In this document: piece after piece, positions 1-11,221 of the stretch
Layout of the letters: each line of letters starts with the position of its first letter
Numbering within the stretch: the first letter of the stretch is position 1
Assembly (NCBI GenBank): GCA_941918925.1
Contig: OW799234.1
Span: 94,963,978 to 95,027,977, forward strand
Origin: Phyto melanocephala
Taxonomy: Eukaryota; Arthropoda; Insecta; Diptera; Rhinophoridae
DNA: 64,000 bases
Direction: 5' to 3'
Notes under the pieces: generated by a model
What the model was told of the DNA's origin: nothing
Database searches by the model: none
Seen by the model: only the letters and a program-made list of their open reading frames with translations
Program-made: the position numbers and the translations under genes

Positions 1-651
1 GCAAATATTCTCAAAGCTTAAATAGTATTTATCTGCCATCTTATTTGTTTGTGAGTTTAAAATTAGGGTTGGGTTTATGTCGGCGGTTGTTCTTTCACTT
101 CATTCTTTCCTTCTTTTTAACCAAAAGTAATTAGTTACTTTTAGTACATTTTTAAATTTTTCTCCTCAACTTCTTATTCAGGTGTTTTTCATTTCACAAA
201 CAAGTACATTCAGTCAGTTAATTTAAGTAAAATAAAGTCAAACATTTTACTATATTATACTTTTATATGAAAGCTAAAAGGTAAAGAAAAACACTCTCTT
301 AATGAAGACTTTTGCTTTATGTATAATTTAACTACTGAATATGTGGGGTAGAACGTTGAGTCGTAGAGAATTTATGATGCCAGTTTTAGTTAAATGCATT
401 TTAATTAACTAGAGAATACAGTTTGTTAAAGTTAGAAGGTACAAAATAAAGCCAAGAGTAAAAGATTTTAAAAGAGAATTACAATAAAAAGCCAATATTA
501 AAAATATTACGATTTGTTGATTGTTTTTTTTTAAGATTTTTTTTTATTTTAACAAAATTAAAAATAAATTGTTTTTTGTTTTACAATAATTTGGTTTCTA
601 TTTTCTAATTTTGTAATTTTTATGGGCTAATTAATTTATGACTTATAAAAA
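1..651. other. AT-rich stretch, nothing recognised
   Basis: No long open frame, TIR pair or known repeat was recognised. The sequence is AT-rich with T and A runs, as expected for fly intergenic or intronic DNA. Confidence 0.5.
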
Positions 652-659
652 GTTTTAGG

Positions 660-2010
660 CAAGGTGGATTGAAAAGGTGACCTTATAAAAACAGCTGATT
701 CATTTTTTTTATTTTATTTGAACAAAATTGTCAGATCAATTCGCTTTGCTGTTAAAATTTGTTTATGTTTTTATTTAAATTTTTGTAATTGTTGAAAAAT
801 ATTTAAAATAAATAGATAACTTAAAATAATAAGACTGCAAATTAACAAATAAAAAAGTGATATAATATTACTGAGGAAAATGAAAAGTTTTGGCATTTAC
901 AAAAATAAAAATCCTCGTCTTAGGGGTTTTAGCAAATTAATCATTTTTCATCAATGAAGTGCCGAAAATTGGAAAAATATATGATTTCGACACTCATCAT
1001 GTAAAAAGCCTATAAGTTTGCGGGATCTTTAATAGACAAAATGCTTCAAGAGCGGTAGAGTAGCAAAAGAAATTCTTTCAAACATATCATTAAATTGTTT
1101 TTTTTTTAAATTAAAAATTTTTTTTGGACAGGTTATCGCAACACAAATTGAGAGAATGCGACATCATAAACTGCATCACGAAGACAAGCTTCTGCAACAA
1201 AAAAATAAAATGAACAGCTCATGCCATATTTATTCATTTATTTATGAATAAATATGCCTTGGAACAGCCTTGAACTTTTATGGTAAAACAGTGCAATGCT
1301 TTAAACGATAAATATCATGATGCATTTTCGAACAATCTGCAATTTAATGTAATTTTATTTATTTCTATATGTTCAAAATAGCATCACCAATATTAAAAGC
1401 TAGTAAGAAATTAAATTTTATTAAAGAAACCACCAGAATGATAAATAAAGAGAGTATAATTGAAACATTTGTGTTTTTGTTGTAATTCATTTTTACATCA
1501 ATAAGTATTTTTCTCGTATACATATTAAGTTTCTAAGTTTTTTATAGAAATATTCTAATGTCCAAAGCGTGACGACACTGTCTGTCATATAATCAGTCCA
1601 AAAACTAACATCAGGAATTGGCTTATTGATCAGCAATATTATTCTGGGCGTAGAATTAAATTTGTTGTTTGTGTAAAAAGAAACAAGTATTCCTCAACAG
1701 ATGAAAATTTACATTCGTATTTCTGAACTCACACGTTTTTTTTTAATTTCTATCCTTTAGTCTTCAAAACTTATATACGAAATTTTTATATACATATTTT
1801 CTTTAAAATTCTTATTTCCAAAACAAAAATTTAATATTTAAAAATAAATTCTTTTTTGTTGTCAAATACTGACAAAATCGAATTTCGATAAACAATTTTT
1901 ATATTTCAATTTGCCTTGATATTGACAATTATGTACTAAAAAACACTAACAAAATGCATGTTGTTTTTTTTATTGTGTTTGTTGTACTTATGCCTGATGG
2001 ATATGCCTTG
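660..2010. mobile_element. Non-autonomous hAT-like element, CAAGGCATATCC family
   Basis: The segment is bounded by an exact 8-bp direct repeat GTTTTAGG (652-659 and 2011-2018), the target-duplication length of hAT transposons. The termini are imperfect inverted repeats: the left starts CAAGGTGGATTGAAAAGG, and the right, on the reverse strand, starts CAAGGCATATCCATCAGG. The right end matches the perfect 20-bp TIR of the element at 14609-15336, so the two are one family. Both also carry a CAGCTGA motif inside the left TIR. No transposase-like open frame was seen, so it should need an enzyme supplied in trans. The hAT assignment rests on the duplication length and termini; internal sequence was not identified. 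Confidence 0.7.
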
Positions 2011-2094
2011 GTTTTAGGTTTTTGAAAATTTAGAACATTCATTTGTAGAAAATTTGTAAAACATTTCCGATACAAGAAAATTCAAATTTTTCGG

Positions 2095-2207
2095 ATAAAA
2101 ACCTGGTGTATTCGATATTCGAATAATCAACATTTAGAAAAATCTGCCTGCTGAAAGAGGAAAAAACCGGGTTTTCTACCGGTTGTAAAACCGAGTCAAT
2201 AACCCTA
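2095..2207. repeat. Right-end fragment of a hAT-like element, ACCGGTT family
   Basis: About 115 bp match, in the same orientation, the right end of the complete element at 22282-23223. Shared features are clustered AACCGG and ACCGGTT motifs and an end reading GAGTCAATAACCCTA, whose reverse complement TAGGGTTATTGACTC is the family TIR. No matching left end or target duplication was found nearby, so this is probably a truncated copy. Confidence 0.6.
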
Positions 2208-3599
2208 ATTACCTTCCTATACTTTTTGACTGGCCAAATAAATATTTAATAAATATAAATTTAATTTAAGGTGTTAAATTCTCAAAAAAAAAAATTAAAA
2301 TATTTTCATGACTATAAATCACTTAATATAAGGACACTCCACAATTAAACTGTGGCACGTTTCGTTTATTAAGAGCTCGTCATGTAACCAACCATGCCAA
2401 AATAAAAAAAAATTTCTTATCCTTGAAATAATAAACTCTCCGAGAAAGTGATATACAAGCCAGGAAAAGAAAGTCATAAGAATAACAGCAATAACTCATA
2501 AAATTTGTCCACAATAAAACGACAACTACTTTAAAATCTCTATAAAAAGAAAAAAATTGAAAAGAACACTACACATAAAGTGTTGCAATAAGAGTAAAGT
2601 GACACAACATAATGGCCACTTTCCGGTACAAAGAGGAGTACAATAAAATAGCAAAAAAAAAAAAAAAATAAACTTCTTTTTTGAGAAAGTGATAGAGTAG
2701 TGAGTAAAAAGGTAAAATCATTTATGTTCGTACATCCCTGCATTTAGGTGAACAGAGAAAAAGACTTATGTGGAAATGTTCAATTTTGCACGTCTACACT
2801 TAAATGTCGACACGTGACGATTTAATATACGAGGATCTAAGGAAATTTTTCGTGGAAAACTTTGCTGAATACAAAAGAATTACAAATTTATTTAAGGTAT
2901 ATGAAAAAGTTTTATAATTTTAATAGTGTAAAACGATTTTGTCTTTTCTTTAGGTTTAGCATCTACAAAATTCAATATATGGTCAATCACAAGATTATTT
3001 AGAAATTCTTTCACCTCCTGCGTATGTATATGTGTGACAAAATTGCATTTACTGTGTGTGTTTGTATGTGTGTGTGTGCCAGCAGCCGCTATTTTAGTCT
3101 ATACTTTTTTTAACATTGGCACAATGTGCGTTTTAATGCGAAAATAAGAAAAAAATGCTATACCCTTTTTGTTCTACAGAACTAACACTTCCGTTACTTT
3201 TTATTTCCGTTTATAGTGGCACCTTATACACACGTGGATTAGGGGTGCTTTACTTTTGTCGACGATGATGCCAGTAAATGAAGTTTAAAAATTTTTCAAT
3301 TTGAATTCTGCATTCAAGTTTACAAAGTATTTTTATTTCGATGATCCTGAACTTTGTATCTATATAGTCTAACACATATAAGCTTTTTCCTAATGACTGC
3401 TGTAGCAGACCTGTTACAAATATTGTGTGTCATGGAATTTAAAAATTAAATAACTTTTTCGTTTGGCATATTTTCATATTTTATTTTAATATTTTTTATC
3501 ATGTAAATATTACCTGAAGAAATTCACAACTGAACAAAGAACCAGAATAATCGAATTTTATTATTTAAATCAGCGATCAATTATTTTAATGTAAAGAGC
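2208..3599. other. Unassigned AT-rich DNA with a TG microsatellite
   Basis: Nothing beyond the short TG-rich run near 3052-3078 was recognised. A 67-residue minus-strand frame at 2540-2743 is low-complexity (poly-F) and is not supported as a gene. Confidence 0.5.
3052..3078. repeat. TG-rich microsatellite
   Basis: Interrupted (TG)n tract containing a TTTGTA interruption. Confidence 0.8.
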
Positions 3600-3639
3600 A
3601 TTTGCCGACATTTTTGCTTTAGAATTTTTGGCTCTGAAG

Positions 3640-4050
3640 CAAAGATTTGTTATTTATTTCATCGTCACCAACTTAACATCATAAGAGGTTTGTCTCGAAC
3701 TGATAGATCACTTGTAATTCTCACTGTGGAAATTATTGATCGTATAGAGCAAAGTGTTAACGAAACTACCAAAAGGTGCTCTGCTCAGGTGGGTATGGCC
3801 CACACATCAATACGCTGCATTAAAAATATCTTATTCTCATGTAAGGCGTAATTGGTGCAAGAATTAAAATCCCGAGATTAACGGCAATATCTAATTTTTT
3901 CAGCTTAATTCAACAGTTGACTGGTAATGGAAATAATGTTAATTCAAAATCAAAATGTTAATAAGCAGAACTGTCGGTTCTAAAAATCCAAGAGCAATTC
4001 ATCAACATGTTATCCCTATTGGGAGCATATGGCTTCCGTACCTTCATCTT
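3640..4050 (+). pseudogene. Mariner transposase relic (N-terminal and central fragment)
   Basis: Broken plus-strand frames resemble insect mariner transposases. First comes a DNA-binding-domain stretch around 3725-3835 (EIIDRIEQSVNETTKR, then AHTSIRCIKNIL), then LVQELK near 3855, then VNKQNCRF near 3955-3980. VNKQNCR is the hallmark that sits between the first and second catalytic aspartates in this family. Several stops and frameshifts separate the pieces, and no TIRs were found. It cannot be functional. The family call is from motif recognition only; the subfamily is unknown. Confidence 0.6.
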
Positions 4051-5154
4051 ACACGATTTGTATCAGTTGCTTTCGCGTCTGCATACCGTTGAGTTATGCG
4101 CTTTCCTTTTCGTGTAACAAAGGATGTTGACATAAGATCCAGTCTATTGTTGTTTTTGCCGTATATGAGTGATCCGCTGTATTAGGTAATAGAATAATAG
4201 AGCTGCCATCTGTCATTGCCTAGAAACAACGTTGGGCGTTTATGTTTGTAGTTTCGACAGGACGTAGTCACTACCGATACTGTCCGAGAGACATTGGCAC
4301 TTTAAATTCAAGGATCCAGTTTGTGTGAAAGAGCCAGAAAAAATTATTTTTCATATAATAAATGAAAAAGCTATCAATTTTGTGAAATCCATTATGACTT
4401 CTGGCTCTTCGTGTTGTTAATTTCTGCTTGTAATTTGCTACGAGTTACTATTTTAATTTCACTTGAAATTTATTTAAAAAAATATTTCCGCACTAAACGT
4501 ACCCCGCTAATTTGTATAACGTTTATAGCATCCATATATATTTTTGTTGGTTTTTTTTTCTCTCGCAAAAATTGGTGTTAAAAATCCCATTCATTTAATA
4601 CAAAAAAAAATTGTAAAAATTTTACCTCATCCAATTGCAATGTTGCTTTCAGTGGAAGTTGTTGTCTGTGGCATTTACCATTGAAACATTTGTGGATGTC
4701 ATTTTGGTTTGTCTTTTATTTTTATTTTCCGATTGACTCCCTATAAAATATTCCTCATCTTTTGCATTAGTTAGAATAACTGTTGTGTTATATGTACATA
4801 GATATCATTGGTATTGGTATTGGCAGTTTGGTTATTATTGTTGTTGCCGTGTCTATTGGCCTTTGTATTGAATTGGCTTTTATGCTGTTGCCACATTAAT
4901 TCTTTTTATGATTTGCATTTAAAATAGGGAATAGGAAAAACCAAAATAACAAAAAAATATACACAAGAAAACGACCACTAGACTAATCGACAATGACCAG
5001 CAACATGTTGTTCGAAATGCTGTTTGGTTGTTATTTTTTTGAAAGAAAAAATTAATAAATGTTTTTATAAAGGGTCAGTCAGGGTGCTAAGTGAACCCTG
5101 GTAATATAACTTTTAAACAATGTTTCATATAAAATTATTTTAATGTTGGCTACA
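4051..5154. other. Unassigned AT-rich DNA
   Basis: No open frame, inverted repeat or recognised repeat up to the TTAA that precedes the piggyBac-like element. Confidence 0.5.
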
Positions 5155-5604
5155 TTAACCCATTTGATCCCACTGTACTCGCTTGAGTACAGAAAATTGC
5201 AGAATTTTATACGCTCGTAAAAATGTCATTAATCTCTTTTTTGAAGAGCTGTTTGCTTTAAATGTTTCTTTAGAGTGTAGAGAGTAAATCTGTGTAAAAA
5301 AAAAACTAAACACGCGTAAGAGCTGACAAATATTTTAATATTCTTAAAAAGGTAATTCCCCGTTTTTCAGTACTTTGCACTTGTCAATGAAATTTTTTTT
5401 ATATTTTATTATTGTTGAGCTTGACGTGGAGGAGATCGCATAAAATTTAAAGCTAAGCTAACTAAATTTAAGCATAATTATTTAAGTTTATTGAAAAAGT
5501 GATAAAAAGTGTTGTTTGGTAAGCATTATTATTGCTGTACTCGTATGAGTACAATGGGATAATGCAGGTAATAAATTTCATAATAATTTTAGTTTATTTT
5601 TGCG

Positions 5605-7110
5605 ATGGACGTAAAGATGTTTTATGGTAAAAAATTTGAAAATATTGCTGCGGCATTTGATTATGCTGAAAGTAATAGGCAAGCGAATTTTGAATTTACC
5701 ATTATTCCTCCAAATGCCGGCCACGAAACTGATGAAGAGGAAATTGCCGAAGGAAATTTATTGCACAATGATTTACCACACGACATTCCAGGGGAGTTGG
5801 AATTGCTTGAAGATAGCGACAGCGATGATGATGTCCCGCTCTTACAGTTAAGGAAATCAATGTTAGGGCCATCGAAAATAAAGTGGAGGAAAAGACCTAT
5901 GAATATGGAAATGCCAAGCTCTAGATCTTTTGAAACTTTTAGGAGCAATATGAACTCTGCACTTGAGTTCAAATCACCGATAGAAGTTTTTGAGACCATT
6001 GTTGATAATGATGTTTTGCATCTTATCGTTGATCAAACTATGAGATACGCCTCACAACATAACATGCATAAGTTTAGCATTACTCCAGAAGAGCTGAAAG
6101 TATTTTTTGCCATTCTACTTTACAGTGGTTATCACTCCTTACCAAGAGAGCGCATGTATTAGCAGTTAGACGAGGATACGCACTTACCACTTATTTCCAA
6201 TAATATGTCACGGAATCGGTTTCAGGAAATAAAACGCTTCCTACATCTTGCTGACAACTCTCAATTGGATTTAGGTGATAGAATGGCGAAAATTATACCG
6301 CTGTCAAATATATTGTGTCAAAAGTTTTGTCAATTCGGGTACATGCATCAAAATCTCTCGATTGACGGATCAATGGTCAAATATTTTGGTGGTCATTCGG
6401 CCAAACAATTTATTAGAGGAAAGCCTGTAAGGTTTGGTTTCAAAAATTGGATGCTCACTAGTAGTTGTGGATATTTGTATCAGTTCGATACTTATTGTGG
6501 TGCCAAATTAGTTGACAGAGAACGTCAACATCTGCCATTAGGCTCGAGAGTTGTTCTAGACCTAGTTAAAGACATTCCATACCCGTCGGACCATATATTG
6601 TTTTTTGACAATTTTTTCACATCCTATGATCTTTTGGATTTAGGGCTACAGGAACTGTTAGAGAACGACGAACTAAAAATTGTCCTCTGGTTCTAAAAAA
6701 GGCGATGCAAAAAAAAGAGCGTGGAAATTTTGACTATAGGTAAGTTCAAACATATGTATGTATCTTTGAATATCTTTTATAATATTTATGTGAAATTTTG
6801 GCTTCAAAACAGGTATGCTGAGTTAGGAGTTCTTTTTGTAAAATGGAACGATAATAGCGTGGTTACTGTTGGCACTAATTTTGATACAATAGAACCTATG
6901 CATTCAGTGAAACGGTGGTCAAGAGCTAGTAAAAGCAAAATTAGTGTTAAACAACCTAAGCTTATTGCAGAATACAATGCCGGTATGGGAGGAGTTGATC
7001 TTCGAATTCGATGGATTTGTGAGCTTTGTAACGTTGCCCTTTGTGTAGAAAAAGAGTGTTTCAAAAAATTCCACACAAAATCTAACGCGAATGGAACTAA
7101 TATTAATTAA
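5605..7110 (+). pseudogene. piggyBac-like transposase pseudogene with an apparent intron
   Basis: The frame starts at an ATG with an acidic N-terminus (DEEE, DSDSDDD), as usual in this family. It runs into the transposase core, then meets a TAG at 6160-6162 where a tryptophan is expected. Reading continues in the same frame through MSRNRFQEIKRFLH, the first catalytic region (LSIDGSMVKYFGGH), GYLYQFDTYCGAK and ILFFDNFFTSYDLL. A frameshift occurs near 6640-6655. Coding resumes with ATGTVRERRTKNCPL and GNFDYR, crosses an apparent intron (6740-6812), and continues with VLFVKWNDNSVVT, VKRWSR and MGGVDL. Roughly the usual span after MGGVDL is deleted, joining straight to the Cys-rich tail (CELCNVALCVEKECFKKFHTK, minus its first part). 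Stop, frameshift and deletion make it non-functional. Confidence 0.88.
6740..6812 (+). other. Apparent 73-nt intron in piggyBac-like transposase
   Basis: GTAAGT donor directly after GACTATAG and a CAG acceptor after an AT-rich stretch. Removing it restores phase between GNFDYR and YAELGVLFVKW, which are contiguous regions in piggyBac transposases. Splicing is inferred, not demonstrated. Confidence 0.6.
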
Positions 7111-7372
7111 TGTAATTGTTTCTGTTTCCTGCTCAATTTTAAAATACCCTAAACATGAATAAAAAATATTTTGAAACTTAGTCAACTTTCTTTATTTTAT
7201 ACATCCTATTATCCCATTGTACTCGTACGAGTACAGGCCTAAAAACACTCTTCTAAATTTTTTTTTAAAATTTTTTTATTTTAGTTTTCTTAATTTTACT
7301 CCTTTAAGTTAGATTAAAGAGAAACATGTGTAAAATTTTTATTAAAAAGTAGCTTGGGATCTAATGGGTTAA

Positions 7373-7740
7373 TGCAATCAGGTTTTTAGTGATGTTTTTT
7401 AGTAAAGTTTTCTAGTAAATATAATAAATAAAAATCAGAAATATAATATAAATAGAGCAGGAAGTTACTTTTCTGATGTCGTGTGAAACTTTTTGGACTA
7501 TTAGCCGGTTTATACTTATAAACCGGCAATAAAAGTTTTTGTGAATAAACGATGATTTTGATTCAAAACTAAAGTGCTTATGAAAAAAGTTTTGATCAAC
7601 AAAAGTAAAGTCAAGCTAATTGGATGACGTTGCCATTTCTTTATTTATTAAAATAAAAAATTCCATTGATACGTAAATATTGCACAGAAAAAAAAATTGA
7701 ATTTATATGTAAGTATTGTGCAAACATTACAAATAAAATA
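7373..7740. other. Unassigned AT-rich DNA
   Basis: Nothing recognised apart from an inverted repeat ACCGGTTTA-like pair near 7505-7525 (GCCGGTTTATA and TATAAACCGGC), which forms a small hairpin. Confidence 0.5.
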
Positions 7741-7743
7741 AAA

Positions 7744-8330
7744 CTATTAAGAGCGCTATATTCGGCCGTGCCAAGTCTGATAATACCCTTCACCGTCATG
7801 TACGTAGGTATAATAACTACATCGTAGCTTAGCTAAGATATCATGTAATACGCCAGTTTCTTTCTTGCTATTTCTGACGACATCTTTGATTTTAAATTTT
7901 TACATAGTTAACTGTATTCTCCTATTTAAGCACTTTTATTTGATACCCGTATTGTTGGGGTAAAAAAATTTCTTCTGCGGTTTTGCTTACGACGCCATTT
8001 TTCAATTTACACTTTTCTGAAAGTTCACTATAATCTACATGTCAAGCCCTTTTAATTTAATACCAATATTTTGGGGATTAAAGGGGACAAAGCAGTAACT
8101 ACTATAATTGACTCATATATTTGCCATTTAATTTAAGATGCCATTTTATATTTTTTGTTTTCATAGCTAACTATATTTTAATATTCACGTCCTTTCATTT
8201 GATCCGCACATTGGCTATCTTGGTTATATAGTAACTGAAAGAAATCGATTGTTATACTTTGGTACTTATATCTCAGTTGGTTTCAAGCCGATCCGATAGT
8301 CCAAAAGAGAACTAGACACACACCAAGCAT
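7744..8330 (-). repeat. DINE/mini-me-like dispersed repeat, truncated
   Basis: Begins with the family's terminal hairpin region (GCGCTATATTCGGCCGTGCC), then ACCCTTCACC. It continues with blocks CATCGTAGCTTAGC, GCCATTTT and TTTGATACCC that recur in the copy at 17313-18290. It breaks off near ATATCTCAGTTGG and ACACACACC, before the (GTCY)n module. Orientation follows the hairpin being the 3' end, so this copy is minus. The relation to mini-me/DINE-1 elements is by resemblance. Confidence 0.65.
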
Positions 8331-8639
8331 ATTCAACAAGCACTGCGGTGACCTTTGTGAAAATGTGCTCGTATGTGTTACACCGACGATTGTTAAAGAA
8401 AAAACAAAACATTTTGAATTTTGGAACAATACGTACAAATACATATTAACACATCATAAAAAATACTGGCAAAAATACAAATAAATGAGGCTATCAAAAA
8501 CTATCAGAATATGATGTTAAATACAATAAAAAAAACAGTTTTATCTTAGATTTATGTGCAAAGGATGGCTTGGAGAAATGAAATTGATTCAGAAAAAATT
8601 GTAGGCCTGCCGAGCCAGTAGAAGGGGTCGCTTGACCCA
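8331..8639. other. Unassigned AT-rich DNA
   Basis: No feature recognised between the truncated repeat and the mariner copy. Confidence 0.45.
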
Positions 8640-9113
8640 CAAATTTTCTTATTTGTAACCGGAACCCAACACTAAGCTCATGTCTGAATTGACAGATAAT
8701 TAGTTTTATCCTTCCGCTGAACGAATATGGTTGTGTATACGCTTGAACAACGCTCATGAAGCTCATTTTGATGATGGCGGGTATGTAAACAAGCAAAATT
8801 GTCGCATTTAGGGCACAGAAAACTCGCACGCATACATTGAAAAGCCGATACACCCAAAACGAGTCACTGTTTGGTGCGGATTTTGGTCCAGAGGCATAAT
8901 TGAGCCATTTTTCTTCGAATACGAGCAAGGAGTGGCCGTAGTCAATGGCGATCGTTATCGGGCCATGTTGAACAAATTTTTGTTCACAAAAATTGAAGAG
9001 GAGGATATTGGCAATAGTTGGTTTTAACAGGACGGCGCTGCGTGCCACACAGCCGAAGATCCATTTTTTTTTTATAGCATTTTCAAAAAAAAAAAGTTAT
9101 TTGGCGGACCCTT
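8640..9113 (+). pseudogene. Tc1/mariner transposase, deletion derivative (family M, copy 1)
   Basis: Plus-strand coding remnants read HFDDGGYVNKQNCRI, HAYIEKPIHPKRVTVWCG, FWSRGIIEPFFFEYEQG, NGDRYRAMLNKFLFTKIEEEDIG and QDGAACHTAE (second catalytic aspartate). The end abuts a right terminus AAGTTATTTGGCGGACCCTT followed by TA (9114-9115). The helix-turn-helix region and first catalytic segment are deleted, so that YTLEQR nearly joins the NKQNCR region. The C-terminus with the third acidic residue is also missing. At least two in-frame stops are present. The same family occurs at 38024-38552 and 43736-46202, each with different internal deletions. The left TIR is not identifiable. Confidence 0.82.
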
Positions 9114-9164
9114 TATTTGTACTCGGCTCAATAAAAATACTATTATTTTTTGTTAGAATTCAAT

Positions 9165-9360
9165 TGATACCTAATATTTATACACTCGTTATATGCAACG
9201 GAGTTTTTTCGCCGATGTTTTTTGTCAAAGCGAATTTGTATATTAAGAATGGAAAAGTTCTTTAATTTATTTTAGTACTCTTTGATGATTAAAAATATAA
9301 AAACTTAAAAATAAAAAATAGGCTTTTTTACAAAAAAAAACTCTCGTTTCCCATCCCTTC
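9165..9360 (+). repeat. Short dispersed repeat, family D
   Basis: Contains TATATGCAACGGAG, then GAATGGAAAAGTT, ending with TTTCCCATCCCT. The same order of blocks (TATATGCAAC, GGATGGAAAAG, TTCCATTCCTGC) is found at 14692-14975 and, reversed, at 62724-62966. It is probably a non-autonomous element with CAGGRATGGAAAA inverted ends; target duplications are not clear. Confidence 0.5.
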
Positions 9361-9522
9361 ATATATACATGAAATCGATTTTTATTTAACATATTTTGAC
9401 ATTATGCTTTCCGATCAGCTGTTTCGACAAGATAAGTTTATTAAAGTGAGGGAAAGCGGTGATGTTCCCTCACTGAGAGTCACATTACTCTCTTCAAAAA
9501 AAAATCTTTAACAATTTTAGTA

Positions 9523-9755
9523 GGTAGGTAGGTAGGTAGGTAAGGCTGGTGCAAAGTTACCCTCACACCTTCACTCGGAGACCATTACGGTCCATTGTGA
9601 CGCCTTAATAGAGAGAAGAATAGAATAAGAATAGAAATATTTAGGATAGAAGAGAAAGAGAATACAATTCCAGAGTCTCCGGCGGGAATCGAACCCGCAA
9701 CCCCCGAACAACTGACTTGTCCTTTACTGACTAGTCCACAGGGGCACTCTTTTAC
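9523..9755 (-). mobile_element. tRNA-derived SINE
   Basis: Flanked by a perfect 12-bp direct repeat ACAATTTTAGTA (9511-9522 and 9756-9767), a retroposition target duplication. On the minus strand the head is tRNA-like. GCGGGTTCGATTCCCGC (complement of 9682-9698) is a perfect 5-bp T-arm with a 7-nt loop and overlaps a pol III B box. The 5' part reads GTGCCCCTGTGGACTAGTCA, a plausible degenerate A box and acceptor strand. The body follows, and the 3' end is a (CCTA)n tail seen on the plus strand as TAGGTAGGTAGG. The same SINE appears in multimeric form at 47851-48561. It is not a tRNA gene: no anticodon arm or paired acceptor stem was found. Confidence 0.85.
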
Positions 9756-9767
9756 ACAATTTTAGTA

Positions 9768-11221
9768 AGTCTAAAATTAATTTTTTCACAGATAAAAATT
9801 CCTAAATAGACAAAATATATCTAAAAAGATTGTCAACATTCTCATAGAAATTGTTACTGTAATTTTGAAAATTTTCATTTGGACCTAATTCTTAATTTTT
9901 AATCTTCTAAAATATTTTTTTTTCACCCTGTATTAAATTTTTTCCATAAAGTCTTGTTATGTTTTCTCACAAGTACGAAAGGCACTTCTCTAGAGCCAAC
10001 AATCAACACAATTTCCTTTACTGTTTCCTGGTTCTTCTCTTTCCTTAAACATAAAATCATTTTTAACCACATTTCCAAATACACACAACCTTTCAATAAC
10101 ATTTAACGCATCGTCGTCTGTTAAGAATAATGAAAACAACAAAATTTGTTCTTCTCTCACTCTCGACAGACGAGTTCAAGCTCCAATAGAGAAGTGATGT
10201 TAAAAATTCAACCCACTTCGTTGGTGAACTTGACTCCATAATGGTATGAAAACTAAGTGTTTCCTTATGGTTGTACAATGCAATTATACAATTTTTTTTT
10301 CTATTCCTCTACTCTCGTCGCATAATTCTCAACTCAAATTCTGACCAAAGCTGACTTCATTCATGATTTAGCAGCGGCAACATTCGTTTTAGCAATTTTC
10401 AATATCTTTATTTCACTTTAATGTTTTTTATTTTTGTTATATTTTTTTCATCGTGTTTTTCTATATGTAAAACAAAATATTATAAAACACATTTAAGCAA
10501 TGAAACAAAAAAAGTTAAAATAAAAATTAGAAGAAAAGTGCAACCGAAAGAAAAACACTCCAACAGATTGTCCTTTTAACTTTGGCGTTACTTCTATGAA
10601 AGAGATTTTAGAACGTTTGTTTGGGGGGCAAAGTGAAGCCAATAGAAATTTGTAAATAAGTAGAATGACTGTCTGAATGTGTGTCTGTATCTCATTTCAT
10701 TTCTTTGTATAATATTTAGTTTTATTATTATACTCTCACCAGGATGAATAGCCCCTGAGGTCATGAATGTTGCAATTTAAATAGATTTATTCATTTGATG
10801 ATGATGCTGTTATATTTTCTTGTCCGTTTCACATTTTTGTATTAAGGTGGAATTTCAAATGACTGGCGAGTCAGTACGTAAAGGTAAAATAAAAATTATG
10901 CAATTATGTTATTTTTTGGTATTTCTGTTTTTTCTTTTATTTTTTTTTGTTACTATAAAATGAGATTTTCTATATTATTTAAGCAAAAGATAATTTAAAA
11001 TTGATTCTACAAATTTTTTCAAACAATTGAGAATTAATAAATTTTAATTGTTCAATTTTGAAAAAGAGTGCACGAAAAGAAAAATCAAGCTTACGACATA
11101 ATCACGAGGATCATACTATAGTAACAATATTCTGTTATCGCAAACAAGTAATAGTTGTTTTTTTTTTTGTTTAATCATCCCTTTTGTCTCGATAACCAAG
11201 CGTTTGTTAATCATTTAATAT
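9768..11221. other. Unassigned AT-rich DNA
   Basis: No recognised coding or repeat feature. A 61-residue minus-strand frame at 10093-10278 has no recognisable motif. Confidence 0.45.

Larger units (their letters stand above)
5159..7368 (+). mobile_element. piggyBac-like DNA transposon 1, decayed
   Basis: A 2210-bp element flanked by TTAA on both sides (5155-5158 and 7369-7372), the diagnostic piggyBac target duplication. TIRs: left CCCATTTGATCCCA, right (reverse complement) CCCATTAGATCCCA. Directly inside the left TIR is the 20-bp near-palindrome CTGTACTCGCTTGAGTACAG (5173-5192). Related palindromes lie at 5535-5553 and 7218-7235. The last two sit inside a 29-bp inverted pair (5535-5563 with 7208-7236), forming subterminal inverted repeats that may be transposase-binding or regulatory sites (inference). 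The transposase inside is broken, so the copy is non-autonomous but its ends look intact. Confidence 0.92.

Noticed and set aside
2540..2743. 67-residue minus-strand frame
   Set aside because: Poly-Phe low-complexity translation of A/T runs, with no motif.
5661..5999. 112-residue minus-strand open frame
   Set aside because: Antisense shadow of the piggyBac-like transposase N-terminus.
8494..9048. 184-residue minus-strand open frame
   Set aside because: It lies antisense to the mariner copy at 8640-9113, whose plus strand carries the recognisable motifs. The same antisense opening recurs at 38082-38366 over copy 2, so it is a shadow.
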